This document shows, piece by piece, positions 5,395-6,309 of a stretch of DNA of 6,309 nucleotides. The notes below the pieces were generated by a model that worked only from the letters and a program-made list of their open reading frames with translations, had not been told where the DNA came from and did not search any database. The translations under genes were made by a program, and so were the position numbers. The number at the start of each line of letters is the position of its first letter. The stretch's first letter is position 1. This DNA comes from Clostridiales bacterium UBA6363 (GTDB taxonomy: Bacteria > Bacillota > Clostridia > UBA1381), in the NCBI GenBank assembly GCA_002438865.1, contig DJRJ01000028.1, positions 1 through 6,309 of the forward strand, given 5' to 3'.

Positions 5395-6309
5395 TTAATA
5401 TCCCATATCGTCAATCAACCATTTTCCGTTTTTGCCGTCACGGATTAAAATCATTTTCCAGTCAGCATAATTGCCCACGTTGTATGCTCCGGAATTTCCG
5501 CCCGGGGGAATGGTTACATCATAATCAACTCTGAACACAATTACGTTATCAACAGATGTATTGTTTATGCTTCCTCTGCCGGAATTGACATATTCCTCAC
5601 GGCATATGTCATTGGCGTAGTATTGTATATTGTTTAAAGTAAGTATCACATCGCCGTCGCTGGGTAAAATAACATTCGGAGCCTTATGCTGCGGCGTTAA
5701 AGTGTTCAGTTCACCTCGTTTGCCTTTTTCATTTGCCGCTTTAAAATATTCTTCTACAACAGCTCTTGCGGCGGCAACCTCATCATCGCTGAAAGGCTGA
5801 AGATTTATCTCATTACCACTTTTATCATAGATAGTGTAACTTACATTATTCACTTTGTCGGTAGTACTGAACTCCATCATCGGCACCATCAGAGAATACG
5901 GGACATAAGTTAAGTTATCCCTTAAGATAGGAGATGTTTTGATCGAACGGAAAAAAATGTTAGGTGTTCCGTTGGGATCAATAATAAAGTCCGGCTTGCC
6001 TATTTCAAATGCAAACTCTACATCTGCAATGCCCATCGTTTCTGTTACGACATCTGCTAAATGTACTTCTATTTTCCCGTTATCCCAAGTTATATGGCTT
6101 CCGGTATGTTTTAAAGTTCCGATATTTGTAAGCGTTTCTCTCAACGGCAGATATACCTCGCCGTTTTCGATCAACGGTTTGTTTGCAAGTTCTATCTTTT
6201 CGCCGTTAATTGTAATTTCAACAGTGTAATTATCGGTTGTCAAATCCGATAATACACCGCTTGCAAAAACTGTTGTCGAAAGCATAACAACTGCAATAAC
6301 AGCGGATAT
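5395..6309 (-). CDS. Secreted stalk-domain (copper amine oxidase N-terminal-like) protein with DUF4829 domain, 5' end outside window
   Basis: The frame stays open to base 6309, so the start is off the right edge; 304 residues are visible. The first residues, ISAVIAVVMLSTTVFA, are the hydrophobic core and cleavage region of a signal peptide, with likely cleavage after VFA (residue 16), so the protein is exported. Residues about 30-160 resemble the copper amine oxidase N-terminal ('stalk') domain: ITINGEKIEL, NGEVYLPLRETL (49-60) and NLTYVPYSLM (132-141). Despite the domain name, nothing suggests an amine oxidase; in Firmicutes it is a surface or structural module. Residues about 175-304 match DUF4829: ARAVVEEYFKAANEKGK, then LTPQHKAPNVI (204-214), and the ending WKMILIRDGKNGKWLIDDMGY pattern. 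Function is unknown. The ATG at 6285 lies inside the signal peptide and is not the start. The gene ends tail to tail with the MATE gene. Confidence 0.85.
   Translation of the reverse strand: MSAVIAVVMLSTTVFASGVLSDLTTDNYTVEITINGEKIELANKPLIENGEVYLPLRETLTNIGTLKHTGSHITWDNGKIEVHLADVVTETMGIADVEFAFEIGKPDFIIDPNGTPNIFFRSIKTSPILRDNLTYVPYSLMVPMMEFSTTDKVNNVSYTIYDKSGNEINLQPFSDDEVAAARAVVEEYFKAANEKGKRGELNTLTPQHKAPNVILPSDGDVILTLNNIQYYANDICREEYVNSGRGSINNTSVDNVIVFRVDYDVTIPPGGNSGAYNVGNYADWKMILIRDGKNGKWLIDDMGY

Noticed and set aside
5496..5511. PPG motif (residues 268-270) of the secreted protein as a YebC-dependent stall site
   Set aside because: A single Pro-Pro-Gly in one neighbouring gene is too common to indicate a functional link to yebC.
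5395..6309. Copper amine oxidase enzyme
   Set aside because: Only the small N-terminal stalk-like module is present; the catalytic domain with its topaquinone tyrosine and copper histidines is absent.
1..6309. Novel defence, mobile or multi-gene system
   Set aside because: Gene content is housekeeping and accessory enzymes in insulated transcription units. I saw no transposase, integrase, toxin-antitoxin pair, repeat array or retron-like RNA.

Overview
This window looks like ordinary chromosomal sequence from a Clostridia-type Firmicute with moderate GC. The grounds are an RNase J, a B. subtilis-like L-lactate dehydrogenase, strong AGGAG-type ribosome binding sites, sigma-A promoters of TTGAnA-17-TAnAAT form, and a secreted 'stalk domain' plus DUF4829 protein, a combination typical of that class. 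A gut or rumen anaerobe is plausible but is an inference. No mobile element, CRISPR array, tRNA or rRNA is visible, and no intergenic gap exceeds 150 bases.

Layout, left to right. Bases 1-570 (+) are the 3' part of an RNase J gene, closed by a strong terminator (571-607). A near-consensus extended -10 promoter (635-663) then drives a cytoplasmic GH28-like right-handed beta-helix protein (695-1999, +). This gene meets L-lactate dehydrogenase (ldh, 2079-3020, -) tail to tail over a shared bidirectional terminator (2044-2080). The 150-base gap 3021-3170 is divergent: it carries the ldh start region on one strand and a clear promoter (3107-3135) for yebC on the other. yebC (3171-3908, +) is followed by a hairpin terminator or attenuator (3923-3957) and then a MATE-family efflux transporter (3991-5343, +). 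No separate promoter is evident for the transporter, so it probably depends on read-through from yebC. It ends tail to tail with a secreted stalk/DUF4829 protein (5395-6309, -), again over a bidirectional terminator (5356-5387). The start of that last gene, including the beginning of its signal peptide, lies beyond the right edge.

The genes do not form one pathway. They are housekeeping functions (RNA decay, translation factor, fermentation), one carbohydrate-active-like enzyme and one exporter, arranged as short, well-insulated transcription units. I found no convincing new multi-gene system. The points most worth a second look are the altered catalytic motifs of the GH28-like protein, the stacked hairpins at its 3' end, a palindrome just upstream of its promoter, a changed residue at the likely fructose-1,6-bisphosphate site of the lactate dehydrogenase, and an internal Shine-Dalgarno/ATG pair inside the RNase J gene.
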